DNA of 64,000 nucleotides from Thermomonas fusca DSM 15424 (GTDB lineage Bacteria > Pseudomonadota > Gammaproteobacteria > Xanthomonadales > Xanthomonadaceae), in assembly GCF_000423885.1 (NCBI RefSeq), contig NZ_AUIV01000008.1:76609-140608 (forward strand), written 5' to 3'. The position numbers were made by a program, and so were the translations under genes. Shown one piece after another: positions 25,445 to 34,070 of this stretch (positions within the stretch are counted from its first letter, which is position 1; every line of letters starts with the position of its first letter). The notes below the pieces were generated by a model that was not told the origin of the DNA, did no database searches, and saw only the letters and a list, made by a program, of their open reading frames with translations.

Positions 25445-25960
25445 GTGAAGTGGGACGCCTTCACCATCATCCAGCAGATGCTGATCCTGATGACAATCGT
25501 CGGGCAGACATGGGTATCGTTCAAGGTGATCCTTGCGACGGTAGGCAACGAACGCTACGTCAGGCTGATGGCCTTCAGTACGGGGTTGTTGATCTTCCTT
25601 TTGTGCCGCCCACTGCATGTCACCTTTGCAGACATGATGGTGCGCATGCACCAACAGGACAGCCTGCTGTGGATGGTGATGATGGGCGGCGTGATGCCGG
25701 TACTGGTTGGCATCTTGGTATCCGAAGGCACCGTACTGGCGCTGAGAACACGCCAGCCAATCCCGATCCGCTTCATGCTGATCGTCGCCGCGTTCACGCT
25801 TTCGCAGGCCGCGTACACCAATTTCATCGCGCTCACCACGCGTATCACCACGCTTGATCGCGCCTTCATCCCCAACATCTGCTACGCGATTGCGGTCGGC
25901 ATGTGGATGACTTGGCGCTATCGCGACGAACCGGTGTCGCTCAAGCGCCACCCGCATTGA
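25445..25960 (+). CDS. Small polytopic membrane protein divergent from virD4
   Basis: A 171-residue protein from a GTG start, with about five hydrophobic segments (roughly 8-30, 42-62, 74-98, 107-128, 142-160) and a basic C-terminal tail (RHPH). No good ribosome site precedes the GTG; an internal Met (LILMTIV) is possible. The hydrophobic pattern and lack of a competing frame make it a real gene, but I recognise no family. Its opposite orientation and place at the edge of the T4SS cluster leave open whether it belongs to it. Confidence 0.6.
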   Translation: MKWDAFTIIQQMLILMTIVGQTWVSFKVILATVGNERYVRLMAFSTGLLIFLLCRPLHVTFADMMVRMHQQDSLLWMVMMGGVMPVLVGILVSEGTVLALRTRQPIPIRFMLIVAAFTLSQAAYTNFIALTTRITTLDRAFIPNICYAIAVGMWMTWRYRDEPVSLKRHPH

Positions 25961-26094
25961 GGTGCGCGGCTTCGCCGGGGGTAATTGGACCGACCAGAGT
26001 TCAGTAGAAACTCAGCCGCTGCGGGTTGGGCCTCTCGAACTCTAATTGACGCCGGCACCCAGCCGCCCCCTCTCCCGTAGTGCGGGCGGCTCCC

Positions 26095-27366
26095 TCAACC
26101 TTCCATGTAGTCCTGCAGAGCGAATGGATTGAGGAACTGACGCCCCCAAAAGGCGTTGCGCTCGGCTTCACCCAGTCTCGCTTCGTCGCACACCGACGGC
26201 CAATGCCGCCGCAGTGCCTGCAACTGCGCATCGATGATGCCGCGGGCCTCCTCGGCTGACAGTTGGAAGCGTGCAGCGGCTTCCACGCACACCGTCAGCC
26301 GGCTGAATCGGTTGTCGCCAAGGATTTTCATCGCCTGGGTAGCCTCCTGTCCCGCCCGCGGTTGCGGGCAGATATCGAAGGCGGGCGTCAGTACCAACTG
26401 CCGGCCGTCCCAAAACGCAGCATGATTGCGCGCGTGATCATCGGTATTGCCGCACAGGATGTTGAACACCAGGCGCGCGAACAGTTCGCGCAGGGTGGCC
26501 CGCGGTTCGGTGAAACGGTGCCGGACGATGTCTGCCAGCTCCTCATAGCTCGCATACGCCGCCATCATTTCGTCCAGGCTCAACAAGGTCAGCGCGGACA
26601 CCAGCGCACGCCGCCGCCAGTGGCTGCTCGCATGGTGCTCGCGGTCGAAACGCTCAACCAGCAATACGTCCTTGCCTGCCGCCTGCACCAGCTGCACCGG
26701 GGCCACGGACAAGCCCACCAAAGCCGCCAAGCGCATCGCCATGAACTCGGCCTTCACCACCGGCATCACGTCGGTACTGCTGGAGAACTTGGCGATCCAC
26801 TTGCGCCCGCCCCCATCAAGCGTTGCTTTCGGGCGCGCGCCGCCGATTTCGGTACCGTGCTGGATGGCCTGCGCCAACGCCGGGGACAACGGCAGCCCCT
26901 GCTCGACCCGCACAGCGCTTTCAAGCAACTCTTCCAGCGAGGCCTCGCCTCCCTCACGGCAGCGGTATTGCGTGGCCGACACCTGGAAGTCCAGCGCGCC
27001 GATCCGGTCTGACCCCGACTGCAACAGATAGCTCAGCTCGTCCAGCACCGCCGTATCTGCATCCCGACCGGCGCGGCCCAGCAGACGATTGAGGATGACG
27101 CGACGCCCCCAAGCATCCGGCGCGGCGTCACGCAGGCAGCCCGGCATGGACAGACCGGTTGGCAAGGGCAGAAGACCCGGCTGGAGCGGCAGTTCCGGCA
27201 AATAAAGCGGCAGCTTGTCCTCGCGGGCAAGGTAGCTGCGACCGTAGTTGAACTGCAGTCCCAGTGGTGTGGTGGCCAGCCGCCCGGCCACCACCGGTTC
27301 GGCCCGATCCGGCAGCCAGGTCCAGACATAGGCCTCGCGCGGGGCGCTGCCGGGATCAGAAATCAT
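26095..27366 (-). CDS. hipA: HipA-family serine/threonine kinase toxin
   Basis: A 423-residue HipA protein, normal length. Couple_hipA N-terminal domain (to about 110), Gly-rich loop and autophosphorylation region GGARPKA (175-181), ATP-binding Lys193 (WIAKF), catalytic Asp309 in NTDDHARNH and metal-binding Asp331 in AFDICP. HipA kinases phosphorylate aminoacyl-tRNA synthetases (Glu-tRNA synthetase in E. coli) and cause growth arrest. It overlaps hipB by 11 bases and is controlled by it. Confidence 0.93.
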   Translation of the reverse strand: MISDPGSAPREAYVWTWLPDRAEPVVAGRLATTPLGLQFNYGRSYLAREDKLPLYLPELPLQPGLLPLPTGLSMPGCLRDAAPDAWGRRVILNRLLGRAGRDADTAVLDELSYLLQSGSDRIGALDFQVSATQYRCREGGEASLEELLESAVRVEQGLPLSPALAQAIQHGTEIGGARPKATLDGGGRKWIAKFSSSTDVMPVVKAEFMAMRLAALVGLSVAPVQLVQAAGKDVLLVERFDREHHASSHWRRRALVSALTLLSLDEMMAAYASYEELADIVRHRFTEPRATLRELFARLVFNILCGNTDDHARNHAAFWDGRQLVLTPAFDICPQPRAGQEATQAMKILGDNRFSRLTVCVEAAARFQLSAEEARGIIDAQLQALRRHWPSVCDEARLGEAERNAFWGRQFLNPFALQDYMEG

Positions 27367-27694
27367 CCTTCACCTCCCCGCGTGGCGCGTGCACGGCTTT
27401 GGGCAACAGCGCCAATCGATCCTCGATCTCACGGTTGCGCTTGTGCAGTGCTCCCAGGTCCGGCTCGAACAGCGGTACCCCGAGGATGGCGGCCAGCTCG
27501 AATGCCACGCCGATTTCGCAGCGCGGATCCCCTTTTTCGATCCGTCGCAACATATCGCGTGAAATCCCGGCGCGCTCGGCCAATACCTGCACCCCCATCT
27601 TCTTCTCGATCCGCGCGGCACGCAGCAAGCCCCCCAGCAAGCTGAGCGCATGCAGGCTGTAGCGGGAATAGGTGCGGACGATTGGCTTTGCCAT
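27356..27694 (-). CDS. hipB: HipB-like helix-turn-helix antitoxin
   Basis: About 112 residues from the ATG at 27694. A Cro/C1-type HTH at about 18-75 (LLRAARIEKKMGVQVLAERAGISRD-like, continuing MLRRIEKGDPRCEIGVAFEL) is followed by a C-terminal helical tail that in HipB contacts HipA. It neutralises HipA and represses the operon through the inverted repeat at 27715-27744. The ATG falls about 7 bases after the -10 box, so the mRNA may be leaderless; an upstream in-frame start at 27733 would lie inside the promoter. Confidence 0.9.
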   Translation of the reverse strand: MAKPIVRTYSRYSLHALSLLGGLLRAARIEKKMGVQVLAERAGISRDMLRRIEKGDPRCEIGVAFELAAILGVPLFEPDLGALHKRNREIEDRLALLPKAVHAPRGEVKDDF

Positions 27695-27700
27695 GCGTCC

Positions 27701-27729
27701 AATATAGGATTTTTTATAAGCCTTATCAA
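27701..27729 (-). promoter_or_regulatory. hipBA promoter
   Basis: On the minus strand -35 TTGATA (27724-27729) and -10 TATATT (27701-27706) are separated by 17 bases. Predicted transcription start is at about 27694, the A of the hipB ATG. Confidence 0.7.
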
Positions 27730-27744
27730 GCAAAATGGCTTATA
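27715..27744. promoter_or_regulatory. HipB operator
   Basis: TATAAGCC (27715-27722) and GGCTTATA (27737-27744) form a perfect 8-bp inverted repeat with a 14-base spacer. It covers the -35 box of the hipBA promoter, the expected place for an autoregulatory operator. Confidence 0.7.
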
Positions 27745-28326
27745 TGAAAGCCTTTTTTGGAGCCCGCACTCCGGATAACCCCGGCGTAAGCCAAGACGAC
27801 GACGTGGACGAAACCCGATAGCGGCTCCAGTTCTGCCGGTGCAGCTTGGCGAACAATGACAACCCCAGTTCGGCCTAGTCCCGATCGCCGATCATGGCGA
27901 CATGATGTGGGTCTCACGAAGAGAGGGCTGGGTCTCGCGCCACACCGTGGCCTTCACGAAGCTCGGACTCTCTCGGGTTCCCGGCTCGTTCCTGGGAAGC
28001 TATCGCCAATTGATCGTGTCGCCCGTGGCGCGCAGCTTGTCGAGGACGTTTTCGGCCCGATGAGGTTTTGGATGAGGCGCAGTGGCCGACGGTGCGATCC
28101 ATTTCGCAGGACGAATGCGGAAAACTGGAAATCATGTCCGAGGATCTGGCGTTGCGATCTCATGCCAAGCAACCACCAAGCGAAATGACCCCTGTTCACC
28201 TGACCCGACACGACCGCCCCAAGAACATGGCACGGACATGGCACGGATGTGGCACGGAATGCCCCAAGCGCCCCAAAAGCAAAAGGGCCAACGAGCGCTA
28301 ACTCATTGACCCTTGTGCTTTTTGGA
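27745..28326. other. Intergenic stretch without a recognised gene
   Basis: About 580 bases between hipB and tRNA-Arg. Short open frames exist on both strands, but none has a ribosome site, a conserved-looking product or consistent codon use. The only structure seen is the triple 11-bp repeat at 28225-28257. The position next to two tRNA genes would suit an island border, but I found no integrase and no duplicated tRNA 3' end. Confidence 0.6.
28225..28257 (+). repeat. Three tandem 11-bp repeats
   Basis: ACATGGCACGG, ACATGGCACGG and ATGTGGCACGG lie head to tail. Eleven-base spacing is about one helical turn. No gene covers them convincingly; origin unknown. Confidence 0.7.
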
Positions 28327-28403
28327 TGGTGCGCCCGGAGAGATTCGAACTCCCGACCCCCAAGTTCGTAGCCTGGTGCTCTATCCAACTGAGCTACGGG
28401 CGC
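28327..28403 (-). tRNA. tRNA-Arg(ACG)
   Basis: Minus strand: acceptor GCGCCCG pairs with CGGGCGC, anticodon stem CCAGG/CTTGG holds loop CTACGAA with anticodon ACG (read as ICG), and the T arm GGGAG-TTCGAAT-CTCTC is canonical. The CCA end is encoded (28327-28329). 77 bases. Confidence 0.96.
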
Positions 28404-28412
28404 AGAAGCGGA

Positions 28413-28441
28413 ATTATGCAGATCCACTAGTTGCACGTCAA
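28413..28441 (-). promoter_or_regulatory. Promoter of tRNA-Arg
   Basis: On the minus strand -35 TTGACG (28436-28441) and -10 CATAAT (28413-28418) with a 17-base spacer; the tRNA begins 9 bases after the -10 box. Confidence 0.7.
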
Positions 28442-28486
28442 CGGAAACTTCCGTGTCAGCGCAGGTTTTTCGCGTTTCGCCGCAAG

Positions 28487-28579
28487 TGGCGGAGACTGAG
28501 GGATTCGAACCCTCGATGGAGCTTTTGACCCCATACTCCCTTAGCAGGGGAGCCCCTTCGGCCTCTCGGGCAAGTCTCC
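28487..28579 (-). tRNA. tRNA-Ser(GCT)
   Basis: Minus strand, 93 bases with encoded CCA. Acceptor GGAGACT/AGTCTCC, anticodon stem CTCCC/GGGAG with loop CTGCTAA (anticodon GCT), a long class II variable arm, and T arm GAGGG-TTCGAAT-CCCTC. Confidence 0.96.
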
Positions 28580-28602
28580 GTGAGGCGAAACGCGAGCCGG
28601 CA

Positions 28603-28631
28603 AGAATACAGGTAACAAGCCGATCCGGCAA
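28603..28631 (-). promoter_or_regulatory. Promoter of tRNA-Ser
   Basis: On the minus strand -35 TTGCCG (28626-28631) and -10 TATTCT (28603-28608), 17 bases apart, about 24 bases upstream of the mature tRNA. Confidence 0.5.
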
Positions 28632-28634
28632 ACC

Positions 28635-28829
28635 TCAGGACGATTTTTCTTCGTCCCGGTTGTCCTCGCCGCCCTGGATCCGCTGATAGATCTCCTCGCG
28701 GTGCACGGCGACGTCCTTGGGTGCGGTGATGCCGATCCTGACCTGGTTGCCTTTCACCCCAAGCACGGTGACGGTTACCGAATCACCGATCATCAAGGTT
28801 TCACCTACCCGTCTGGTCAAGATCAACAT
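28635..28829 (-). CDS. csrA: CsrA/RsmA carbon storage regulator
   Basis: A 64-residue CsrA: MLILTRRVGETLMIGDSVTV, then the RNA-binding IGITAPKDVAVHREEIYQRI. The dimer binds GGA motifs in mRNA leaders and changes translation and stability; in xanthomonads it controls virulence, motility and biofilm. The ATG at 28829 has GGGGAG 7 bases upstream. Position between alaS and tRNA-Ser is the common gammaproteobacterial arrangement. Confidence 0.97.
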   Translation of the reverse strand: MLILTRRVGETLMIGDSVTVTVLGVKGNQVRIGITAPKDVAVHREEIYQRIQGGEDNRDEEKSS

Positions 28830-28952
28830 CGCGCAACTCCCCTGTCGCTGGTATTCATGCGCTGCCGACCATACGGGAGCACAGACATCCAGTCTACCCG
28901 ATGATACTGGTGCGGTTTCGGGATCCACAACCCAACTCAAGTACTGCAGCTC

Positions 28953-31604
28953 TCACGCCTGCAGGGTCTCGCGTACCCTGGTCGGTACGCCTTCCAGCGC
29001 GGCGACCAGCGCGGGGCCGTCTTCGCCGCCGCCCTGCGCCATGTCCGGACGGCCGCCGCCCTTGCCGTTGATCCGGCGGGCGACTTCGCCCAGCACATCA
29101 CCGGCCTTGACTTTGCCCAGCGCCGCACCGCTGACGCCCGCCACCAGGGCGGCCTTGCCGCCCTCGGTCCCGGCCAGCACCACGACTGCATCGCCCAGCT
29201 GCTGTTTGAGCCGATCCATCGCGTCGCGCAGGGCCTTGGCGTCGAAGCCTTCCAGCCGCACCGCCAGCACCTTGATGCCAGCGATCTCCTGCGCCTGCGC
29301 GGCGAGGTCGCCGGTGGCGTTGGAAGCGGCCTTGGCCTTGAGCGCCTCGACTTCGCGCTCCAGCTTCTTCTGGCGGTCAAGCAGCGCATGCAGCTTGCCG
29401 GAAAGATCGGCGGCGTTGCCGCCCAGCAGGTGCGCGGCTTCGTGCAGGCGATGCTCTTCCTCGGCCACGAAATCCAGCGCGCCCTGCCCGGTCACCGCCT
29501 CGATGCGGCGCACGCCGGCAGACACCCCGCCTTCGGACACGATCTTGAACAGGCCGATGTCGCCGGTGCGGCCGACATGGGTGCCGCCGCACAGTTCGGT
29601 GGAAGTCGGGCCGAAACGCAGCACGCGCACATGTTCGCCGTACTTCTCGCCGAACAGCGCCATCGCGCCGAAATCCAGCGCTTCCTGCATGCCCATGTGG
29701 CGCACTTCGCCCTCGTGGTTGGCGCGCACCTCGGCATTGACGCGGCGCTCGACCTCGGCCAGTTCAGCCGCGGTCATCGGCTGGAAATGCGAGAAGTCGA
29801 AGCGCAGCCGGTCCGGCGCAACCAGCGAGCCCTTCTGCTGCACATGCGTGCCCAGCACGTTGCGCAGGGCGGCATGCAGGAGGTGGGTGGCGCTGTGGTT
29901 GAGGATGGTGGCGCCGCGGCGGCTTGCATCGACTTCGCCGCGCAGGTGGTCGCCCACGCGCAGGCGCCCGAACTGCAGGCGGCCCGCGTGGCCGTGGAAC
30001 TGGCCGGCCAGCTTGAGCGTGTCGGCGACGTTGAAGCGACTCTCAACGCCGTCGAGGTCGCCGGTATCACCGACCTGGCCGCCGGATTCGGCGTAGAACG
30101 GCGTGCGGTCGAGGATGACGATGGCGTCATCGCCGGCTTCCACCACTTCCACCGGCTTGCCGGCCTTCAGCAGCGCCAGCACGTGCAGGCTGCCTGCGGC
30201 CAGTTCGTCGTAGCCGAGGAACACGGTGGGCGCGAGCTTGGCGACCAGATCCGCCGGCAGCTGCACGCCGCCGCCGAACTTGCCGGCGGCACGGGCGGTT
30301 TCCTTCTGGTGCTCCATCGCCGCATCGAAGCCGGCCACGTCCACCGACATGCCGCGCTCGCGGGCCATGTCCTGGGTCAGATCGAGCGGGAAGCCGTAGG
30401 TGTCGTACAGGCGGAACGCATCGACGCCGGGGATGACGTTGTCGCCGACCCGGCCAGCCACGTCCTCGAAGATCTTCATGCCGGAATCCAGCGTCTCGGC
30501 GAAGCGCTCCTCCTCTGCCTTGAGCGCGCGCTCGGCGGTGGCGCGGCCTTCGCGCAGCACCGGGTAAGCCTCGCCCATCAATTCGTCGAGGGTCGCCACC
30601 AGCTTGTGGAAGAACGGCTCGCGCACGCCCAGCATCCAGCCGTGGCGCAGGGCGCGGCGGATGATCCGGCGCAGCACGTAGCCGCGCCCTTCGTTCGACG
30701 GCAGCACGCCATCGACGATCAGGAACGCGCAGGCGCGGATGTGGTCGGCGATCACGCGCAGCGACTTGTTCTCCAGGTCGGCGGTGCCGGTGAGCCGGGA
30801 GGCATGCTTGATCAGCGCCTGGAACAGGTCGATCTCGTAGTTGGAATGCACGTGCTGCAGGATCGCGGTGATGCGCTCCAGGCCCATGCCGGTGTCCACG
30901 CAGGGCGCGGGCAGCGGCGTCAGGGTGCCGTCCGCGCCGCGGTCGAACTGCATGAAAACGTTGTTCCAGATCTCGATGTAGCGGTCGCCATCCTCATCCG
31001 GCGAACCGGGCGGGCCGCCAAAATGGCTGGGGCCGTGATCGTAGAAGATCTCGCTGCACGGCCCGCAGGGGCCGGTATCGGCCATCTGCCAGAAATTGTC
31101 GGAAGCGAACGGCGCGCCCTTGTTGTCGCCGATGCGGATGATGCGGTCTTCCGGCAAGCCGATGTCATCGCGCCAGATCGCATAGGCCTCGTCGTCGGTG
31201 TGGTAGACGGTGGCCAGCAGGCGCTCCTTCGGCAGCTTCCAGACCTCGGTCAGCAGCTCCCATGCCCAGGCAATGGCGTCCTTCTTGAAGTAATCGCCGA
31301 ACGACCAGTTGCCGAGCATCTCGAAGAAGGTGTGGTGGCGCGCGGTGTAGCCCACCGAATCCAGGTCGTTGTGTTTGCCGCCCGCGCGCAGGCAGCGCTG
31401 CACGTCCGCCGCGCGCACGTAACTGCGCTTCTCCGCGCCAAGGAACACGTCCTTGAACTGCACCATGCCGGAATTGGTGAACAGCAGGGTCGGGTCGTTG
31501 CCTGGCACCAGCGGTGCCGACGGCACGATGGTGTGGCCCTTGGAGGCGAAGAAATCGAGGAAGTCGCGGCGGATCTCGGAGGTGGTCTTGGCTGGAGTGT
31601 TCAT
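28953..31604 (-). CDS. alaS: Alanyl-tRNA synthetase
   Basis: An 883-residue class II synthetase, full length. Catalytic domain with FTNSGMVQFKDVFLG and FFEMLGNWSFGDYF, editing domain with HSATHLLHAALR and the zinc ligand motif CGGTHVGRTGDIG, then a C-terminal C-Ala domain with Gly-rich GKGGGRPDMAQGGG. It charges tRNA-Ala and edits Ser/Gly mischarging. Confidence 0.98.
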   Translation of the reverse strand: MNTPAKTTSEIRRDFLDFFASKGHTIVPSAPLVPGNDPTLLFTNSGMVQFKDVFLGAEKRSYVRAADVQRCLRAGGKHNDLDSVGYTARHHTFFEMLGNWSFGDYFKKDAIAWAWELLTEVWKLPKERLLATVYHTDDEAYAIWRDDIGLPEDRIIRIGDNKGAPFASDNFWQMADTGPCGPCSEIFYDHGPSHFGGPPGSPDEDGDRYIEIWNNVFMQFDRGADGTLTPLPAPCVDTGMGLERITAILQHVHSNYEIDLFQALIKHASRLTGTADLENKSLRVIADHIRACAFLIVDGVLPSNEGRGYVLRRIIRRALRHGWMLGVREPFFHKLVATLDELMGEAYPVLREGRATAERALKAEEERFAETLDSGMKIFEDVAGRVGDNVIPGVDAFRLYDTYGFPLDLTQDMARERGMSVDVAGFDAAMEHQKETARAAGKFGGGVQLPADLVAKLAPTVFLGYDELAAGSLHVLALLKAGKPVEVVEAGDDAIVILDRTPFYAESGGQVGDTGDLDGVESRFNVADTLKLAGQFHGHAGRLQFGRLRVGDHLRGEVDASRRGATILNHSATHLLHAALRNVLGTHVQQKGSLVAPDRLRFDFSHFQPMTAAELAEVERRVNAEVRANHEGEVRHMGMQEALDFGAMALFGEKYGEHVRVLRFGPTSTELCGGTHVGRTGDIGLFKIVSEGGVSAGVRRIEAVTGQGALDFVAEEEHRLHEAAHLLGGNAADLSGKLHALLDRQKKLEREVEALKAKAASNATGDLAAQAQEIAGIKVLAVRLEGFDAKALRDAMDRLKQQLGDAVVVLAGTEGGKAALVAGVSGAALGKVKAGDVLGEVARRINGKGGGRPDMAQGGGEDGPALVAALEGVPTRVRETLQA

Positions 31605-31705
31605 GCGGGCATCGGGGAGGTGGCGGGCAGCGCTGCGCCCGCGAACCGCTCAAGATGCAGCCGCGAAACCGAGTTGGCAACCCAAGGCCGCAAGTTTACA
31701 GGCGA

Positions 31706-32212
31706 TCAGCCCTGTTCGGCCTCCATTGCCGCGCGCACATGCTCCATCCCGAAGCCCCTGCGCAGCAGGAAATCCGCGGCCTTGCGGCGGGCGTCGCGAT
31801 CGCCGGCCAGCGCCTGCGGATGGCGGCGCTGCAGCAGGTCGCGGGCGTTCTCGACCCAATCGCTCTCGAACCCCCCCATGACGGCGGCAATGATTTCGCT
31901 GCCCAGACCGTGAGTGGCCAGCTCCGCGCGGATATAGGCGGGGCCGTAGCCCCCGCTGGCGCGGTTGCGCAGCAGCGATTCGGCAAAGCGGCCGTCGTCC
32001 TGCCAGCCTGCCTCGGTCAGCTTGCCGATGGCGACGTCGGCCTGGGCGCGCTCCACCCCGCGCTGCTGGAGCTTGCGCGCCAGCTCCAGCCTGGAATGCT
32101 CGCGCCGGGTCAGCAGGCCCAGCGCGCGTTGCAGGGGCGTGGGCTCCGGGCGGCGGCGACGCTTCGGCGCTGACGAGGCTACCCCGTCGTCACCGCCGCC
32201 CGACCCGGTCAT
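31706..32212 (-). CDS. recX: Regulatory protein RecX
   Basis: A 168-residue RecX with the usual three-helix repeats (ALGLLTRREHSRLELARKLQ, DDGRFAESLLRNRASGGYGP, RKAADFLLRRGFGMEHVRAA). It binds and inhibits RecA filaments. Its ATG (32212) overlaps the recA stop by ATGA, so it is coupled to recA. Confidence 0.94.
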   Translation of the reverse strand: MTGSGGGDDGVASSAPKRRRRPEPTPLQRALGLLTRREHSRLELARKLQQRGVERAQADVAIGKLTEAGWQDDGRFAESLLRNRASGGYGPAYIRAELATHGLGSEIIAAVMGGFESDWVENARDLLQRRHPQALAGDRDARRKAADFLLRRGFGMEHVRAAMEAEQG

Positions 32213-33240
32213 TCTTCGGCGGCCCCGCCCTCGTCGCGCGAGGACTCTTCCGGCACGAACTGCTCGCGCAGTGCGGCTTCGAGCTTTGCGGCAGAGGCCG
32301 GGTTCTCCTTGAGGTACTGACGGGCGTTCTCCTTGCCTTGACCGATGCGCTCGCCGTCGTAGCTGTACCAAGCGCCGGCCTTGTCCACCAGCTTGGCGTT
32401 GACGCCCATTTCGATCAGTTCGCCCTCGCGGCTGATGCCCTCGCCGTACAGGATCTCGGTGACCACCTGCTTGAACGGGGGCGCCAGCTTGTTCTTGACC
32501 ACCTTGATCCGGGTCTGGTTGCCGATGATCTCCTCGCCCTTCTTGATCGAGCCGATCCGGCGGATGTCCAGCCGCACCGAGGCGTAGAACTTCAGCGCAT
32601 TGCCGCCGGTGGTCACTTCCGGGCTCTGGCCGGGCATCATCACGCCGATCTTCATGCGCAGCTGGTTGATGAAGATCACCAGCGTGTTGCTGCGCTTGAT
32701 GTTGCCGGTCAGCTTGCGCAGCGCCTGGCTCATCAGGCGGGCCTGCAGGCCGGGGAGCTGGTCGCCCATCTCGCCTTCGATTTCGGCCTTGGGGGTCAGC
32801 GCGGCCACCGAATCCACCACCACCATGTCGACGGCGTTTGAGCGCACCAGCATGTCGGCGATCTCCAGCGCCTGCTCGCCGGTATCCGGCTGCGACAGGT
32901 ACAGATCGTCGAGGTTCACCCCCAGCTTCTGCGCATAGATCGGGTCCAGCGCGTGCTCGGCATCGATGAAGGCGCAGGTGCCGCCGACCTTCTGGCACTC
33001 GGCGATGGCCTGCAGGGTCAGGGTGGTCTTGCCCGAGGACTCCGGCCCGTAGATCTCGACCACGCGCCCCTTGGGCAAACCGCCGATGCCCAGCGCGATG
33101 TCCAGCATCAGCGAACCGGTGCCGATGGTTTCCACCGCTTCCACGGTGCGGTCGCCCATGCGCATCACCGAACCCTTGCCGAACTGGCGTTCGATCTGGC
33201 CCAGGGCCGCCGCAAGCGCGCGCTTCTTGTTCTCGTCCAT
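32209..33240 (-). CDS. recA: Recombinase RecA
   Basis: A 343-residue RecA from the ATG at 33240 (GAGGAG 7 bases upstream). Walker A GPESSGKTTL at 65-74, MAW/L2-type segment NALKFYASVRLDIRR and Walker B MVVVDSVAAL. It drives strand exchange and LexA self-cleavage. The 150 bases between lexA and recA contain no xanthomonad-type SOS box that I can see, so recA may be read from the lexA promoter or from one I missed. Confidence 0.98.
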   Translation of the reverse strand: MDENKKRALAAALGQIERQFGKGSVMRMGDRTVEAVETIGTGSLMLDIALGIGGLPKGRVVEIYGPESSGKTTLTLQAIAECQKVGGTCAFIDAEHALDPIYAQKLGVNLDDLYLSQPDTGEQALEIADMLVRSNAVDMVVVDSVAALTPKAEIEGEMGDQLPGLQARLMSQALRKLTGNIKRSNTLVIFINQLRMKIGVMMPGQSPEVTTGGNALKFYASVRLDIRRIGSIKKGEEIIGNQTRIKVVKNKLAPPFKQVVTEILYGEGISREGELIEMGVNAKLVDKAGAWYSYDGERIGQGKENARQYLKENPASAAKLEAALREQFVPEESSRDEGGAAEE

Positions 33241-33390
33241 CGTGGTGCTCCTCAAGTCGGTGATCTCTGGATTGGGGTCAGCTTAGGCGGGGCCGGTCGC
33301 ACGGACTGCGACGCGCCGGACCGCAGGATGAAAATCGCATCCGCACCGCACGCCGGGCATCGGGGAATGCCCTGCCGCCGGCTCGGCGCT

Positions 33391-34026
33391 TCACGCATTG
33401 GGGCGGACCAGGCCGCAGTACAGGCCTTCGATGGCGAAGTCCTGCCCCGGCTTCACCTCGATCGGTGCGTAATCGGGATTTCGCGGCAGCAGGCGGATCC
33501 GGCCCTGCCCGATCCGAAGCAGCTTGACCGTGATCTCGTCGTCGATGCGGGCGATCACGATCTGGCCGCTGCGGGCCTCGGAAGTGCGGTGCACGCCGAT
33601 CAGATCGCCGTCGAAGATGCCTTCGTCGCGCATCGAGTCGCCGCGCACCTTGAGCAGGTAGTCCGGCGTGGGCGAAAACAGCGCGCGGTCCATCAGCACC
33701 ATCTGGTCGCTGCCGATATCGGCACCGATCGGCACGCCGGCGGCCACTTGTCCCAACACCGGCAGCTGCAAGGCATCGTCGTTGGCGGGCAGGTCGAGCT
33801 GGCGCGGGCCGCCGGGCAGCTGCAGCAGGCGCAGGCTGCGCGCGCGGCCGGGGCTGCGCTCCACGATGCCGGCCGATTCCAGGGCTTCCAGGTGGTACTG
33901 GGCGGCGCGCACGCCCTTGAAGCCGAAGGCACGGGCGATCTCCGCCTGCGAGGGGGCGAAGCCGTCCGCTTCGATGCGCTCGGCGAGAAATGCGTGGATG
34001 GCGCGCTGGGTTTCGGTCAGGCTCAT
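33391..34026 (-). CDS. lexA: SOS repressor LexA
   Basis: A 211-residue LexA from the ATG at 34026. N-terminal winged HTH (FAPSQAEIARAFGFKGVRAA), cleavage site Ala96-Gly97 (VAAGVP), catalytic Ser131 (RGDSMRDEG) and Lys168 (ITVKLL). It represses the SOS regulon and, through the box at 34029-34047, itself. The predicted transcription start coincides with the ATG and no Shine-Dalgarno is present, so the mRNA is probably leaderless. Confidence 0.97.
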   Translation of the reverse strand: MSLTETQRAIHAFLAERIEADGFAPSQAEIARAFGFKGVRAAQYHLEALESAGIVERSPGRARSLRLLQLPGGPRQLDLPANDDALQLPVLGQVAAGVPIGADIGSDQMVLMDRALFSPTPDYLLKVRGDSMRDEGIFDGDLIGVHRTSEARSGQIVIARIDDEITVKLLRIGQGRIRLLPRNPDYAPIEVKPGQDFAIEGLYCGLVRPNA

Positions 34027-34028
34027 GG

Positions 34029-34063
34029 TTAGTAGTAATACTACTAACAACCCCGGCCGTCAA
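34029..34063 (-). promoter_or_regulatory. lexA promoter with xanthomonad-type LexA box
   Basis: TTAGTAGTAATACTACTAA at 34029-34047 fits TTAG-N6-TACTA and is almost palindromic. On the minus strand -35 TTGACG (34058-34063) and -10 TATTAC (34035-34040) are 17 bases apart, so the box covers the -10 element and reaches to 2 bases from the ATG. Confidence 0.85.
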
Positions 34064-34070
34064 CGCCCGG

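Noticed and set aside
27745..28326. Possible integrase remnant or attachment site next to tRNA-Arg
   Set aside because: Several short frames exist but none shows tyrosine-recombinase motifs, and no second copy of the tRNA 3' end was found in the window.
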